This document shows positions 40,062-40,250 of a stretch of 40,250 nt of DNA, piece by piece. Positions within the stretch are counted from its first letter, which is position 1, and every line of letters starts with the position of its first letter. The stretch lies in assembly GCA_026169195.1 (NCBI GenBank), contig JAPFEH010000020.1, forward strand, positions 1 to 40,250, in the 5' to 3' direction. This DNA is from Dysosmobacter sp. (GTDB lineage Bacteria; Bacillota; Clostridia; Oscillospirales; Oscillospiraceae). The notes under the pieces were generated by a model, which saw nothing but the letters and a program-made list of their open reading frames with translations, was not told the DNA's origin and did not search any database. Made by a program: the position numbers and the translations under genes.

Positions 40062-40250
40062 CACATCGGTGACCCATTTCTGGTTTGGCTTTTCAGCATA
40101 GAATTCACGGTTCAATAAATTAGGAGCAATTTTACCAACTTCTCCTCTGTACGAGCGATACCTCTTGATTCTGACACGGCAAACTAAGCCCAGTTCTCTC
40201 ATAAGCCGCTGGACAGTCTTGTGATTGCAAGAGAATCCTCGGTTATGTAA
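40062..40250 (-). pseudogene. IS3-family transposase (OrfB) fragment, 3' truncated
   Basis: From the window edge the minus strand reads [60 protein letters not shown], then TDV: the HTH_21 region and the first catalytic Asp of IS3/IS150-type OrfB. Homology stops at about 40062, just after WVTDV, where TEF would be expected; the frame then continues into unrelated DNA. So at least the C-terminal two thirds of the DDE domain is missing here. The upstream part lies outside the window. It is a dead remnant unless the rest of the element is elsewhere. Confidence 0.85.

Noticed and set aside
39892..40101. Possible 69-residue gene overlapping the yfbR stop
   Set aside because: It reads into the transposase fragment on the other strand and has no recognisable protein features. 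It is kept only as a question in the insertion-junction finding.

Overview
The window reads as chromosomal DNA of a GC-rich low-G+C-phylum (Firmicutes) anaerobe, most likely a gut Oscillospiraceae-type Clostridia (inference). Support comes from strong AGGAGG-type ribosome sites with some GTG and TTG starts, a clostridial-type EtfA, an HPr with both His15 and Ser46, a C-terminally extended pyruvate kinase, a LtaS-type enzyme, an ECF sigma factor with a zinc anti-sigma factor, and proteins of unknown function common in Clostridia (DUF1846, DUF1576, a CofE-like ligase). No rRNA, tRNA, CRISPR array or prophage was seen. Coding density is high and almost every gap is a promoter or a hairpin terminator.

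Layout. 1-4.4 kb: end of etfA, then a three-gene TRAP transporter. 4.5-5.7 kb (minus): trmO and a small lipoprotein. 6.0-8.2 kb (plus): HPr and uvrC. 8.2-10.6 kb (minus): LtaS-like enzyme with a coupled small membrane protein. 10.8-11.7 kb: membrane-anchored Xre-type protein. 11.8-13.9 kb (minus): two CobW-type GTPases, one with a huge His-rich loop, behind a promoter with a palindrome. 14.0-15.3 kb (minus): sodium:alanine-type symporter. 15.6-20.6 kb (plus): CofE-like ligase, DUF1846 protein, Tex. 20.7-22.7 kb (minus): sigma, anti-sigma and two membrane proteins. 23.0-26.9 kb (plus): XdhC, dCMP deaminase, and a pyruvyltransferase/FrhB fusion. 26.9-28.4 kb (minus): DUF1576 membrane protein. 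28.7-30.7 kb (plus): pyruvate kinase and a small membrane protein. 30.7-31.4 kb: a more AT-rich patch with one zinc-ribbon gene. 31.5-32.2 kb: acyl-ACP thioesterase. 32.3-32.6 kb: a non-coding, multi-hairpin element. 32.6-33.6 kb (minus): FMN alpha-hydroxy-acid oxidase. 33.8-34.4 kb: metallo-hydrolase. 34.5-37.9 kb (minus): rlmA, a MATE transporter and a cysteine desulfurase. 38.0-39.9 kb (plus): mtaB and a YfbR-like nucleotidase. 40.06 kb to the end: a truncated IS3-family transposase.

How the genes relate. Most units are small housekeeping operons: energy metabolism (etfA, pyk, HPr), tRNA and rRNA modification (trmO and mtaB both act on t6A37; rlmA on 23S rRNA), DNA repair (uvrC), envelope (LtaS-like, sigma/anti-sigma) and metal handling (CobW pair, XdhC, cysteine desulfurase). 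The least explained parts are the folded repeat element at 32.3-32.6 kb, the CofE-like ligase behind a palindrome, the pyruvyltransferase/Fe-S/FrhB fusion, the CobW pair and the sigma-linked membrane proteins. None of these is proven to be a new system from sequence alone.
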